The position numbers were made by a program, and so were the translations under genes. Under the pieces are notes generated by a model, which did no database searches, was not told the origin of the DNA, and saw only the letters and a list, made by a program, of their open reading frames with translations. Positions 10,756 through 23,240 of a stretch of 64,000 nucleotides of DNA are shown here, piece by piece. Numbering within the stretch: the stretch's first letter is position 1; each line of letters opens with the position of its first letter. The stretch comes from Notospermus geniculatus (Eukaryota > Nemertea > Pilidiophora > Heteronemertea > Lineidae), in NCBI GenBank assembly GCA_002633025.1, contig NMRB01000906.1, positions 64,044 to 128,043 of the forward strand. Reading direction: 5' to 3'.

Positions 10756-11242
10756 GCTGAACTGAAGGAACAAAAATCCCCCAAACGAAGGCTCAAACAT
10801 GATAGACCACCATATTTGTCTTCGAGCTGTCGAGGTGTCAACACCCTCGGATGAGCTCCTGCTGAAAACTTTTTTGAAAGAAATTTTTTTGACCCAGTCG
10901 GGAATCGAACCCTGTTATCTTTGTTCCACCGTCTTCCCCACTCGGCAACCGATCTTGTTTGAAGACTTCTCATGCTTTCTCCTGTTGGCCGAGTGGATAG
11001 TGGTGGATTACAAATCAGAAGGTCAACGGTTCGAATCCCGTCTGAATGACTATACATGTAGTTATTTTTCTTTGAGTCGTGTAAGAGGTATCCAGAGATG
11101 TTGACAGCTCTGTTGCCTGAAGGCAAATAAAGTGGCGCCCTCACGGTGTGCTGGTGTCTATCGTGTTCTGAGCCTTCGTCTGGCGCGTTTGTATTTCTGT
11201 CAAACGCCGCGTGAGGGATTTTTGTCCGTTCGCTTGTCAGCT
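10756..11242. mobile_element. Fold-back element with two head-to-head tRNA-like heads, copy 1
   Basis: The outer arms are inverted repeats containing ACAAAAATCCC and ACGAAGGCTC. Inside are a minus-strand tRNA-like sequence (about 10893-10965, B box GGGTTCGATTCCC when read on that strand) and a plus-strand one (about 10982-11050, GGCCGAGTGG and GGTTCGAATCCC). The same plan recurs at 40909-41547. The right end of a further copy forms bases 1-52 of the window, so the element marks the D1 repeat joint. See the finding for interpretation. Confidence 0.75.
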
Positions 11243-12502
11243 GTGAGATGAACCACTCACCTTCTGGCTCTGCCGCATATTCATACAAGAACTCTCTCGC
11301 TCTAACTGATTTGATTTTTACTTGATAAACCTTGTGTCCAGGTAAACGATGTAGCAGTGCCCAGGTGCGAGGTAATGACTTTTCTTTTGATACAGTAGGT
11401 AAGTCGTGTACTTTGATTTAAAGATAAATAATGTATCACTGGTGCTTTCGCGGGCCACGAAAATCATTGTTTATTTACATTTTGTTTGTGTCCAGTCTTT
11501 CTTTGTCTTATGAGTAATTTGTAGGCGGCATTTCCCTCCAGAAATTCTTTTAATACCGAAAGTATTCCGATTTGGTGGGATGGCATATCCATATCCAAAA
11601 TAACATACGGGTAATGTAAACTTCCACGTTTACAAACATTAAATTAATGAAGTCATGATACATTACATGTACATGTATATTTTAATTTTTTTATGATGTA
11701 GCTTTACTATGGCATAATATGAAAGATAAAAAACGCTGACCCGATTATTAATATTTACCTTTGGCACCAGACGGTGAAATGACGTCCGTACCGTCATGGC
11801 GAAACCTTTTGAGCAGATGGCCCCAAGAGCTGCATATGCCAGTAAAACGAAACTTCCAGGAAAATGGTAAGCGTTAATGAATGACTGACGCAGACGAGGG
11901 TCCTACTTATAGATCGTAATCTATAAGTGTCAACTGTCGTGACACTGGCGCTCTTTACAAGTGCTGAACTTCCGGTGAACGTGGGTGGGGTCAATGACCG
12001 CGAGGAAACAATTTGTTGAAAACATTCGTGTTTAGACGAAGATTAGATAGTGTCGGTTCAAACTAGGCAAGGGCGCTTTTATGGCGGGCAAAGTTGATTG
12101 ACTCTGGAGGGCGAAGCCCGACCCTTCGGTGCGTGCACAGGGAGGGGGTCTGGGGTCCTCCCCTAGAAAAAAATTGACAATCTAGATAGTCTCGGATTCA
12201 TTTTCCCCACATCTGAAACCACAATAACTCGGCTTGAATAGGGGAAATGACCTTTTAGAGGAAAAATTGTTTTATTTGTCCCTTTTTGCTCTGTCCCCTG
12301 CCCCCCCGCGCTAGCTACAAATCGACGCGTCTCTGTGTGCGTCCCGCACAGTCAAGTCGCCGCCGTTATCTGCTCATCAATAATGAGGGGAACCTGGCAG
12401 ATGGTAAACAACTGAAGCTGTTACATCGGCACGGAAGATCCCGCTGCCATTGGGATCGCAGCTGTCTCGGGCAGTTGATCCGCAGCCGTCGAATTTTCTT
12501 AG

Positions 12503-12668
12503 ATACAGGAGGTTCACACCTCGCCCGACGTCCTCCGCAATATTCCCGCACAACATTCCAATTTCTGTTCCCTTTCGAAGAGAGGAACTCTGTGATGAGT
12601 TTCAGGCTGGGTGGGTTGGGGTGGTACGGCGGAGGGGCACAGTGCATTCTGGACAGTTCAAAATCTGA
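12503..12668 (+). CDS. Candidate terminal coding exon, unknown protein (D1 copy B)
   Basis: This is the duplicate of the frame at 1454-1619, with the same acceptor-like tract TTTTCTTAG and the same TGA. The predicted C-terminal peptide differs from copy A mainly at two residues near its start; the other differences are silent. The 200 bases downstream of the stop are almost identical between copies. The function is unknown and no upstream exon was identified. Confidence 0.35.
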
Positions 12669-13346
12669 TTTTAGTTTCCAGTTTGTTTCTACGCCTACGG
12701 GACGAGGAAACAACTCCCTCGCGCTTAGAACTCTTTTGAAAGAAAAACTTTACAGAGAAAACATTACGATGAGTGAGCACTTTAGTGGAGCATCGAGGCA
12801 AGTAAACGCAAGTATTGAGATCATTAAATCTTGAACGAAAGGTAACGCACAAAACATACGCTTTTGCATCCACCGTTGCTATTTCTGTCGGTATCTTGTT
12901 AAGAATAGATCCCTGTTACTTCATTTGAGGTCTACTTTGGCTTCAAGCTGCGTCAATGACGGATAAACCTGGAAACACAGGTTTTTCGGTTTCTTTCTTA
13001 CCAGAGGAATTATTAGCGCTGTTTGATGCCGCTTTTTAAAGTACGTGAACTTGTTCTCACGTACGTATGTGTTCGTCAGCATTGTTTTTACTACCGGTGT
13101 TTTCCTGACGTACTTCCAAAGAAAATTAGGTGTGTTAGGAAAATAATCCTCTACTGAAAAGTGTCCGGGGATTCTTTTATATTCTTCCGCCAGCGGTTTG
13201 TACCTCTTACCTAAATAAATGAATTACTGGGACATTTTTCCAGGAGGTCTTTCATTCCGTTTACACCAATTCAAAACATACAGCGAAATAGCCTTAATGT
13301 GATAGGTTTGCACCGTTTAGCATCAGCAATTACCAAAAAGGGAGTG

Positions 13347-13577
13347 AGAAATAAAAGTGGAAAATAAGAAAAAGGAAATTTTTGAATTTTTGAATTTTTC
13401 ATATTAAGAAAAAAATTTTCCCGTTTTGAGAAATTTTCTTAAAATGACATGACATTTTGTCAGATTTTTCGGGCGATATTTCTCAAAATGGGGAAAAAAA
13501 ATTCTCCCAATTTGAGAAATTGAAAAATTGCGCATAATGCCAAAATTTCCCACTTCTTATTTTCCACTTTTATTTCT
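13347..13577. mobile_element. AT-rich palindromic MITE (D1 copy B)
   Basis: This is the duplicate of the element at 2298-2520, with the same inverted ends. Small indels in the A/T runs separate the copies. Confidence 0.8.
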
Positions 13578-13728
13578 TACACACGCTTCTTGGCAGAAAA
13601 AGCCATTAAAGGGCATCTGTAGTGAGCCACACCAATATCATCAAACTGTTCTTGCAGGAGCTCCAACTTATCTCTTCCTTGGCTACATTGTGTGATTACT
13701 AGGCCCTTCAGAAGACTGGTACTGACAT
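13577..13728 (-). pseudogene. Partial exon fused to a MITE end, unknown protein (D1 copy B)
   Basis: This is the duplicate of 2520-2671. The acceptor is TTATCCACAG, and the 49-codon frame ends at a TAA formed at the MITE edge. It retains Cys where copy A has Trp in the motif HYR(C/W)PLMAFSAKK. I cannot name the family. Confidence 0.4.
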
Positions 13729-14311
13729 CTGTGGATAACATACAGAACCACTGACTTGAAGTTTTTATGTATATACACTGTACTTCTAAAAATAGATGGC
13801 ATCGACTTAGTCTATGCCTGGACACTGCACTGGGGATTCTGTATCGATTGCTGGCCTCGCATTCACATTAGCAGTTTGTAGCTTTCAAGTCAAGAAGGTG
13901 GGGCCAACTGGTCACCCAATTTATTACTGGGGGTTTGGAAAGATGTTGCCTGTTGGTCTACAACTATTTCGTGTTGGAGGCTAATCTGGTCGTCAAACAG
14001 GACCTCTCGTAAAACACCTCCAAAGCATCGGCACTTCTGCTACTTTTGTCGACTGATTCTGCATACCAGTAGCCAAACCTCCGCCTCTCCGCTTTGTAAC
14101 CTCATAACCAGAGTATATTTCTCGAATTTGTCTGAAATTCGGCGAGTATTGGCTCTATAGTCCTACCTTATCCGAAACCACCAATTTTGCCAAATTTCAG
14201 TACAGCGTGCATCCTCGTCTTCTGCCTAGCAGGTCCGGAATTAATTCTGTTCACTCTATGCATGGCAACACAACAGAAGCGTGTCGCCCATCTACCTGTG
14301 GGACGGTCAAA

Positions 14312-14417
14312 ACCATCCTGAGAACGTCAGGGGCTCTTAGCGGTCACTCCCTTCGTCACCGCAAATGCGGTGACGAAGGGAGTGAGCGCAAAGAGCCCCT
14401 GATGTTCTCAGGATGGT
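14312..14417. mobile_element. Long-stem hairpin (D1 copy B)
   Basis: This is the duplicate of the hairpin at 3420-3529, starting ACCATCCTGAGAACGTCAGG. The arms remain complementary. Confidence 0.8.
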
Positions 14418-15249
14418 CACAACCCGGCTGCAAAAATCATGGAAAAAGTCGTCAAACTAGCGGATTCCCATCTGGCATGTCTGGATGATGTCGTCTCCTG
14501 GGCCGAGTTGTCAACGTGAAAATTATGCGGTAGAAGAGTCATACTATACTGCCACGCTCGCTCGCCCGTCCTTTTGGCTGGCCATACAAATGTTGGCATT
14601 GAACCACTGCACACGTTTTAACCTGCTGCTTGTATTTTTACTTGTATCGATCTATGCTCACTAATTTTTGAGGGGTTCTGACTAGGTCTGGTTCATAATA
14701 TGTAGCTTATATACCACTAAGTCACTATCTTTTCATTCCTTCAATTCAACGTGATTCTTTTTCTTCACAACTTTGCTTCTCTTGCTGCAGTCTACGCCAT
14801 TTCAACAGAGTTGACTTATATGGTAGGGGAAGTAAACCATAAAATGGGAATTATGGACAGTCATGTATTCGACACTAATTTGTTGGATCCAACCAATCAC
14901 AGCGCAGGAATTACTGTCAGTCATAAAATTCTTAGTTACTGTCAAAATGAGAAATATTGACCGTCATGTATTCGAATCTATGTCAAAATAAATTCGAATA
15001 CATGTATGTGACAGTCGATAATTCCCATTTATGATTCACTTCGCCTGCCAAAGACGTGACTGCTTCAATGGCCAGACGTGATCGTCTGATCTCGTTGGAA
15101 ACATGTGCCAGAGATGAATAGGCAAAGCTCGTGTATGTCGTTTTAAAATCAAGTCGTCATCTCATCACAACTGCATCGTTGAGAGTTGGAGCGCTTCAGT
15201 CAACTGAAGAAACTGATTTGTTGAGTCCGAGAGACTTTCTGGGGACCTG

Positions 15250-15374
15250 GGGTGGCCGCACAGAAACTCCGCTAGCGCTAGCGGAGCCCATCTGCCGATA
15301 GTGCTGTACATTTTTCCATACATTTTAACACCGCTAGGCTGTCGAAGCACTAGCGGAGTTTCTATGCGGCCGGC
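15250..15374. mobile_element. Palindromic MITE specific to D1 copy B, CCTG target duplication
   Basis: The arms GTGGCCGCACAGAAACTCCG and CGGAGTTTCTATGCGGCCGG flank a short core. CCTG is present on both sides (15246-15249, 15375-15378). D1 copy A has the empty site at about 4320-4328. Confidence 0.85.
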
Positions 15375-15470
15375 CCTGATCGTTTTGATTCTGAGAGATG
15401 GGGTCGTCTGAACACGCGTACGGCCTCTGTCCGGCATCGCCCAAAAAGTTATGTTGGTGAAGGACTATAC

Positions 15471-15705
15471 ATTTACTCTAAACTCCCACTTACCTGTCCC
15501 ATTCCTCAACTCGGAAAAAATGACTAAATCCTAATTTGAAGATAATGGGGTGGGGGTATGGTCAGAAACAGTAATGTCCTGTCCACTTACTTGTCCCACT
15601 CCCGAGCCTGGCAAAGAATGACAGCGTGCGATATCTTCAGCTTAGGATTTGGTCATTGTTTCTGAGTTCAGGAATGGGACAGGTAAGTGGGAGTTTAGAG
15701 TATAT
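15471..15705. mobile_element. Fold-back MITE specific to D1 copy B
   Basis: Left ACTCTAAACTCCCACTTACC and right GGTAAGTGGGAGTTTAGAGT are complementary, and pairing continues inward (CTGTCCCATTCCT). The site is empty in copy A near 4545. Confidence 0.85.
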
Positions 15706-17028
15706 CCTTCTACCCAGTCGTAACCTTTCAAAAGTAATGCACTGTGTGCTCGACCCACGAAAACCCAAATTTATAAAGTCCTATTAAAGACCTTTTAAAA
15801 CAGACATGTATACATTACCGACCGTGAGTATACATGTATTGTACTTGGGACATTGATTCCTTTGACTACCATTCCATACCCACCTCCTCTCGTACAACAC
15901 TGTTGCTGGTATCCATTCTCCATTCACTGCGCCACCTTTCATTCATCCTCCTGCAAGCAATGCTGACGTCAGCATTTCTGACTGAACGCACTCCCCTGAC
16001 AGCAATCGGCCTCCAGCCAGCCCCAGACCCTGAGCCTGCGAGTTAGTACAGGCAGGTTAGTGCCATGAATTCCCCGAGAGATACCATCACTCATAGATAA
16101 TTGAATCCTGACGATGGTGATGACGTCATAATTGCTCGCCATGACAGTAAAGAAGAGTTATCGGCTACGAAAAAGTGGCAGCGAGTTTTATGACGCGAAT
16201 AAGCATCTGGTGACGTCATAATGGGTATATTCAGCTTTCTAATGGTTGAAGAGAGGGCAGTATTGGATGATAAGCTACTAACGGCAAATTGCCTAGTGCT
16301 AGCTCAAGGAAGCCCCAGTCCTGTTACACTGATTGCGTTGTGTATTCGGTGAAGGAGGTTAGGGGTAGCCTCACTGAGGTTAACGAATGAACAAATGGGT
16401 GAATACATATATGTATTTTTTATAGCCCCCCTTTCAAGCAAATGCTCGCTCACTGGCACTTCACAGAGGCCTTGGGTGAAAAGATGGGTTTTCAGGAATT
16501 TTCAGACTGGGTACCGTCAATCATGTCAATATAACATCGAGCAATTATTTGTTGCAAAGCATGTTGGCAGAAACGTTGAACGGACGTTGGCCGTACCGTG
16601 TCCGTGTCCTTGGGACTATGAGGGAGGAAAAGCATCCTGCTAAGGTCGGTAAAAAGTGCAGGTTGCAAGTTAATGGTTAGAATTAGGGTTAGTGTCCAAT
16701 GGTGCAGTCAGATGTATAGGAAGTACTACATGTTTCCTGCAGGTCAACCTGCAACGTGCATTTTATACCGAGCCTGCTGACCAGAGATGGTAGACGTTGA
16801 TGTCGGAGAGGTATTCAGGCATGTCAGGGGCCTGACCGTGCAAAAGCTTGAAACCATCCATCAATGGCTGGTATTCATGAAAGTTAGGTAATGTTTTGCA
16901 CTTAAGATTTGCACAGCAGTGTCCAGTGTAAATGTACTACAAAATTTAAAGTAAAAGCATTCGCTAGCTTTTATAAATGTCAGCCATTATGTAATAGTGT
17001 CAGCGCTCCTACAAGCCCGGGCTACCGG

Positions 17029-17107
17029 GAAATTCCCTTTAGTTCAGTCGGTAGAGCGTTTTGATTTTGAAGCGGGAGGTCCCGGGTTCGAAACCCAGAT
17101 TGGACCC
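17029..17107 (+). ncRNA. tRNA-like sequence (D1 copy B)
   Basis: This is the duplicate of the tRNA-like block at 6114-6192. Its A box (TAGTTCAGTCGGTAGAGC) is closer to the tRNA consensus. The stems are still defective, so a pseudogene or SINE head is preferred. Confidence 0.5.
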
Positions 17108-20100
17108 TCGGCTTTTTCAACTGCTACAGTTACTTGAATTCGTCTTTCACTGGACCAGAACGTCTACGAAATCCAAAATTCCTGGGTTAAGGTTTGTCTG
17201 CGGTCGATCGTGTCACAGACAACGCTAGCTGTATACACTGATAGACGAGTATGTGCTGGGATTCAGTTTGTTTGTCTGCATGCAGGCTATATCAGCCTCA
17301 TTTCTGGCAGTCTCGACCGAAAAGGGGCCAGTACGAAGCTGCTGAATCCTTCCGACATGATATCCGGGCCTGAATATCCAGGGTTCAATAAACCCAACGG
17401 CCTTGACCAAGAATCTGACGCCATAGGTGTACCCCCGCGTGACACGATGACGTCAAATAGGGATGCGCGCGCAATGCAAGGACACCGACCCTGGATGTCG
17501 AGTTATATTTGGCGTCTAGGGAACACCCAGGATCTCCGATAATCTGTTCAATACCACGGGGTTAATTGATTATCTATCATTTACATTCGTATCCGCAATT
17601 GATTATCCGTATTTAGCAATATTCTGCATTTAATTTAGCAACCGTCGCGCCTAATTGACGACAGGTCAGAAGCGTACAACGCAAAATCCAAAAACACAAC
17701 CTTTATCAATTTCGTCTCTTGTTAAGTGTTATTTTCTCGATTGCCCATCAAGGCCGGAGAATGTGTGTGAAATTGTATCAATCAAATTTTCCTTTATCAG
17801 TAATTATGTAATAGCCAAAAATCTTGCTCTACAGAGCTTTGCAACAGTCAATTAAATTTTAATATCAGCGTATCCACGAACATTGACATCACGAAAATAC
17901 AACTTACTGCATTGTTTTTCGGTATTGAACTCTGCGTAACAACCATCTGTACCTAGCGAAGTGGTCGATTACATTTATGAACTGATTGATTAGATTGGTT
18001 GATTGATTGAGTTAGGCAGTGAAATGCCGTTCTCGCGCTCTTCCATGCACTATGCATAGCTTTTCGAGCGACATCTGACATTGTCTCTTGCACCATGACA
18101 TGCTGGGTTTTCCGATAGCAAAAGCGTTGAACAGAAATAAATTGACGTAAATTAATAAAAAAAAACGAAAACTGCATTGAATATATACATGTAAGTGACA
18201 CTTGCACGAATATTTTACTTGCTTTTACTGTTCCAAAAACGTTTACCTTGACACGCATTTCCATGTGTTTTACCGGGGAAGTTTTGCAACTCTCGTCATA
18301 GGTCATGCACTATTTGGTTTGATATTCAGCTGTCTTCGATCACGTTGAACCTCAAGAACAGAGGCTTTCGGTTGCTCAACTTTTCAGGTTCGGTTTATTT
18401 GGACGGGTTGCAATAAATGCGACGATCGCAGGACATTGCCGCGCAGTTCTCTTGCGATAAGATGCGGTACAGGTTAATTACATGTATATAACCGGCTGGT
18501 GCTTTTACAATTTTCTTTGCAAAATCGTGTTTGCATTGTAAAAAAAGTTTGCATTTTACTTTTTTCAGGTTTTGGATTTTTTTCGTGGTAGGAAACTCTG
18601 TATTCCGTTTGTTTTAGTTTGTGGAGCGGCTGTAATCGCATGCAGTGTCGTTATTTGACGTCGTGTGCCTCTAAAATGGCTGATTGGCGTGTTAGTGTTT
18701 ATGAATGCACACGACGCTAACTTAAAACATCGTGCAAACTAGCACGTAGATGACCAAAAGCATTTTATTTGGATAATTTTCTTGCTTTTGAAGTTTTATC
18801 AAACGACAAACACACACTACAAACAACAAACAATAAATAAGCCAGGAGTTTTGAATTTTTCACTTTTGTGTTGAGCTACGTACAGATGAAATTTGCAATT
18901 TGGTTGATAAATAAGCACGTTCGCACTTTTTCGTGTTGCATTGTTTGGAACTAGTAATCCCCGTTACCTTCCAGACTGAGACTTCAGTAATCCTGCCAAG
19001 AAAAATGAAGCATTCACTGTATATCCATTGTAAAGAATAAGATTTTGACACTGATACTCCTGGAGAAGTATTCATTTTCCAACAGATAATAACCAGTAAT
19101 CGTCTTTGCTTGACTCTAGCCACGCTGTGTAATCCATTTATTGTGTGCAAAATGATGCGCTACCGTCTAATACCTTTCTTTTAATCGCGAGGCAAATTCA
19201 ATGCAAGATCTTAAAAATCCACTATCCTGGAAAAATTGACAATTTGCTCTGCAATAGCTTCCAATGATGCAGTGCATGAAGCGTTGCAACGAAATGTTGC
19301 AGTAGTCGCCAATGCTTTGCTTATATCCCACAGTCAGACACCATGGCCTTTGACCTTTTCATGTTATCACAATATTTGAGTCAGGTCCGTCTGAGTTTTA
19401 TTGCCTTGCCTTTCTACTGCGCTCTGCAGCGAGCGTTTGCACCAAACTCATCGTTCAGCTTCCCTGGTACGAGTTGTCGTTCTTCCGCACCCTAAAAACG
19501 CGAGATGTGTCACAGGTTGACGTAAAATACACATAGAATCCGGAGACTTTGGATGTACCCTCAGCCATACTTTGTACATCCCCGGTTTACTTACGTCAGT
19601 GTGACGTCATGATCACCATGGCGACGGCTAGTACTGACGCACCAGGCTAAACCTCTGACGTTGTCGATGGAATATCTTCCGCTGCTATGCTAGCATTGCC
19701 TGGTCGATAACAGCTATGCTGGCAATAGTGAATGTACTGCACCAGCGATAAGGAGGTTCCCGTGCAAGTGCTCCAGGCATTCTTTTAGCCTGATCGATTT
19801 TACGTTGTGGATGCCCGTCTAGGTGTGCTGGATTTAGCGCCAATGACGTCAGAGATGACGCCATTCTTGCTGTAATTGTATCACGGGGCTAATTTAGTTC
19901 GTTTGAGGCTAAAATTGGCACCGGGACCTTTCCGGTTATAGCACCAGAGAGCCATAAAACAATATGATGAAAGGTAGCCTCTTCTGTAGCCCGGAGAAAA
20001 AAAAGATGCAAAAGCGGTGGGGATTACCTATAGTTTTAAAAGTTTGATGTGTAAGTGAGTGCAATCATATTGTGGGATTGCCAGAGGGTTTCACGATAAT

Positions 20101-20413
20101 TATCGAGGACATCGTCCAAGATCCAAATTCGTTTCAATCGAAAGTAGCAAAAGTTACCAGTTTTGTTTTGCCCAATTTTCGTTTCCACTGTGGGTGTAAT
20201 GCGCGTGGGTGCATTAGTGCAATTGGGGTTATCATCACACGCATGAGGAGATTATCTCCTCCTGTCACACGGCGTCATGACCCTGTTGGGTTTTTATCGG
20301 AGGTATGGAGTCCACGACTTGCCCTGGCATAGACACTCGGGTACAAGGGACCACAGCTTGTAGTCCAATCCGACGGACGCTCAACATTTCACATCTTGTA
20401 ATGTGTAGGCCTA

Positions 20414-20489
20414 TAAGCCTTCGCCCGGATTCGAACCCCCGCCGACGCATTGCAAAGTGTGGTAGTCAACCACTCGACCAATGGGCTTA
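20414..20489 (-). ncRNA. tRNA-like sequence
   Basis: On the minus strand TAAGCC and GGCTTA could form a 6-bp acceptor stem. Box A (TGGTCGAGTGGTTGACTACC) and box B (GGGTTCGAATCC) lie inside. The T stem and the anticodon stem pair poorly, so this is a decayed tRNA or a SINE head and not a confident gene. Confidence 0.45.
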
Positions 20490-21644
20490 GGCATATATTA
20501 GATATGCTTTCAAAGAAGTAAAATTTCATTCCTGAAGATGAAGCATTTCTGACCATCAAGTGATCGTACAGGTTGTCTGTTGGTTGGGGTGGGGAAGCTT
20601 CATTCCTGGTTCCTATTCTGCATTGTTGTGGGTAGCAGTCAATGTACTCAACCAACCCCACCGCCACACAACTTGTCTTCGGACATACTACATGTACATG
20701 TACATTTTGATGACAGGGTGTGGTTGGCTTTAGAATTATGCCAACAGAGCTTAAAGAAAGCGACAAGGGACAATTCTTGCTGTGTATGCAACTGTCCCGG
20801 GTGGACTCCTCAGAGGCCTTGTGTGATTTCATGTCAAACCTTAATCTTACCATATCACTTCATTTCAAACCCACATTGTCCGTCACCACCCGACACCCTG
20901 GTGAGAGACTAACTGCTGTCTCAAATCAAAACTGAGTAAAATCGGTTTGGGCCCATGTTGGACAAAAAGATAGTTGCCAGAGGTGCTGATCTGAGTGTTC
21001 GGTTGGGTAGGAAGATAATAATACCTTACCCGTGAGAGGTTTCCGCCAATGGCCCATGGCCAATGGCTTTTTGGGGACTTCGTTCACTCGGGGTTCTTGT
21101 ACCCGGGTCATTTGCTCTCGGGACTACCATTTCGTTCGCCTTTATTTCTATACAGGGGACATTTGTTCTGTCGAGTACTCCTTGGTGGACACCGAGTTTC
21201 TGTTGTTTTCTGCGATCTAGCACGCCGTTCCGGTCGGGTTATATTCTTTCTAAAATTGTTTGGGAAGAGCGGCATGTTTCACGATCACGTTTTGTATCCT
21301 GCAAACTGGTTTGTAAACCTCCGCCTTGCCGAAACCGCAATCTCATCTACTTTAGCCGGATTCGCTTTCTAAAAAACACAGGGAAAAGAAGGGGCATTTT
21401 CATAGTTTGAGTGGCTGAGCAATCGTCACCAATGCATTGCCCTATCAAGGATGGGTTGCACGAGAAGCGTCACTAACCATGCAGGGAAGTCTCTATCTTG
21501 TAGCTCAACTTTATTCCATTGTCAGTCATACTCCCATGCCATCTAGGACTAGATGCTGAAACTGAGGGTAATGTGCTAGCTCTGATCTGAGAGGTAGGTC
21601 AATGACTGCAAAAATGCGTGACAACACCGTAGTTCCCTTCTCCT

Positions 21645-21975
21645 AGGCTGCTGTTACATTGGAGCTCATTTCTCACTCGTCATTTGAGATTTGACACGAA
21701 TCATCTGTTAACCTGAAGAAAGAACATTGCATTATCCATTAAGGGCCGATTTCACAAAGGGCGTTTAAGACTTAGACGTGTGTAACTTCGTCAAATGCAT
21801 GTTGGAAGTGCGTGCATTTAGTGAAGTTACACGCGTCTAAGTCTTAAACGCGCTTTGTGAAATCGGTCCTAACTGTTCACATTGGGCGTTTATTTTCGTG
21901 ATTCTGGTTTTGAATTGAAAATATGAAGAATGGATACTGAAAAGTGAGTAGTTCCTTTCCATGTAACAGCAGCCT
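21645..21975. mobile_element. Fold-back element containing a nested MITE
   Basis: AGGCTGCTGTTACAT..ACTC on the left faces ACTCACTT-like sequence and ATGTAACAGCAGCCTT on the right. The MITE at 21743-21869 sits inside it. Flanking GTGACAACACCGTAGT occurs directly repeated at about 21619 and 21993. Confidence 0.65.
21743..21869. mobile_element. Palindromic MITE, GGGCCGATTTCACAAAG ends, TAA duplication
   Basis: The near-perfect arms of about 60 bp include GGGCGTTTAAGACTTAGACG. TAA flanks both sides (21740-21742, 21870-21872). Ends and target size fit PIF/Harbinger-type MITEs. Confidence 0.85.
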
Positions 21976-22029
21976 TAATGCTGCAAAAGTGAGTGACAAC
22001 ACCGTAGTCCCCTTCACTGAGGTTGCTGT

Positions 22030-22263
22030 TAAAGTCTGGCAACATCTATCTTTGACCTAATGGAATGCGGAAGCTAGGAAATTGATCGTTGGATTTTCCA
22101 CGGACCTTTAATCACACGCGGCTATTGATGACCGGTGGACAACGCGAACAATCGGGGGAACGACCACAAGTGATCGACAGGCATGATTATAAACCGCAAA
22201 GCTCTGTCACATTACATAACTTCCGCATTCCATTAGGTCGAAGATAGATGTTGCCAGACTTTA
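22030..22263. mobile_element. MITE with 43-bp terminal inverted repeats
   Basis: TAAAGTCTGGCAACATCTATC..GGAATGCGGAAG on the left is matched by its complement on the right, with one mismatch. The core is about 140 bp without coding potential. Confidence 0.85.
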
Positions 22264-22732
22264 CATAGAAATGAATTACACGTACTTTTCCACGTTTTCC
22301 ATTCGAAATCGGAAACTGAACGCCTCTGTGAAGAGTTGCAGAATGCAATATTCATTTTTCTGGTTTATACGGATGATTCGTGCCAAATCACAAAAGACGA
22401 GTTCTTACGTAATATAAGGGCCAAATGAAAAAATACGACAAACGCAAATCTAGTACAGTGTACATCTTTTTATACATACGCGTCCTGGACAGGATTCAAA
22501 CCTTCATATTTCAATAAGCCTGCATGTCTCCATGATGTACAATAATGGCATAAATAAAGCATTAACTGCAGGCAACACTAAAAATAGTTCAGAATATGGG
22601 AGATGAACCGCGGATGTGCATGGCGTACATGTAGCCTATTTTATGCATATTTTAGCCTTTATCTAAAGATTTACATTAACTGATATATCAAATATTGGGG
22701 CGCTTCATGACTTTGTAGTACCAAATTTTACC

Positions 22733-22980
22733 CTACGGCATCAAAATTCGCATTATTGACAAAGGAATGACAACGCCACTCAGACAACATCTGAGACAGG
22801 TGCCCGAGGCTGCGATCGTGTTTGGAGGGGTAAAACCCGGCGCGGGGGTTATAGTAACCGTCTTTGCACATCCTGCAGCGGTGGTGGGAGTTCCCGCGGC
22901 TGTCGGGTCGACGCAGTCGGAGTAATCGTTGACGATCCAGTAGTATCTGGGCTGTGGAATGGTTACACGGTAGGCTGCAT
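22733..22980 (-). CDS. Exon 3 (last) of proline-rich single-pass membrane protein
   Basis: This is the predicted extracellular C-terminus. The acceptor is CCCACTTCAG, and the first two bases (AT) complete an Asn codon started by exon 2, so the phase fits. About 81 codons then run to a TAG at 22733-22735. The peptide begins AYRVTIPQPRYYWIVNDYSD, is Thr/Pro-rich, and has scattered cysteines (one after the YSD motif, one in GCAK, three near GTCLRCC) and a hydrophobic tail. The exon lies about 110 bp beyond the left edge of duplication D2, so it exists once while exons 1 and 2 exist twice. A further downstream exon cannot be excluded, but no good donor precedes the stop. I recognise no named family. 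Confidence 0.65.
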
Positions 22981-23113
22981 CTGAAGTGGGATAAATAGAA
23001 TGTCCAGACTGAGATATTCCTCATATTTTCTCTCTGGCTCATGTTCCTCAAAATATACCTTTCAAATCACACAGTTTTCTGCACTGCTCTCCAATGGTAA
23101 AGCGTATCCCTAT

Positions 23114-23240
23114 GGGTCATATTCATGAAGCGGTTCTATCGTTAGAAGCGTCTTAGGCCGGTTCCAAGTAACGTGGTTGACATTACTTAGAACCGGCCTA
23201 AGACGGCTCTAACAATAGAACCGCTTTATGAATATGACCC
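23114..23240. mobile_element. Palindromic MITE, GGGTCATATTCATGAAGC ends (D2 copy A)
   Basis: The two arms of about 60 bp are nearly complementary (GCGGTTCTATCGTTAGAAGC..; AACCGGCCTAAGACG). The flanks TAT and AAA could be a decayed TAA duplication. D2 copy B carries a different MITE at the same position. Confidence 0.85.

Larger units (their letters stand above)
11191..19006. repeat. Segmental duplication D1, copy B
   Basis: This is the same-orientation duplicate of 1-8067. Copy-B-specific insertions include fold-backs at 15250-15374 and 15471-15705. It lacks the copy A MITEs at 4616 and 5713 and both copy A minisatellites. Besides the two candidate exons listed separately I see no gene. Confidence 0.93.
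19007..22732. other. Intergenic interval with nested fold-backs, no gene seen
   Basis: This stretch contains CRE-like TGACGTCA sites near 19600 and 19840, one tRNA-like sequence and a cluster of fold-back elements at 21640-22265. Three overlapping open frames at 21026-21410 have no splice or homology support and I leave them out. No coding exon is supported. Confidence 0.55.

Noticed and set aside
10982-11050. Functional tRNA gene
   Set aside because: Boxes A and B are present, but the anticodon stem does not pair and the sequence is embedded in an inverted-repeat element with a second tRNA-like copy.
21026-21410. Three overlapping plus-strand frames of about 110 codons
   Set aside because: All three frames being open at once is best explained by local composition; there is no splice support, no homologous copy and no motif.
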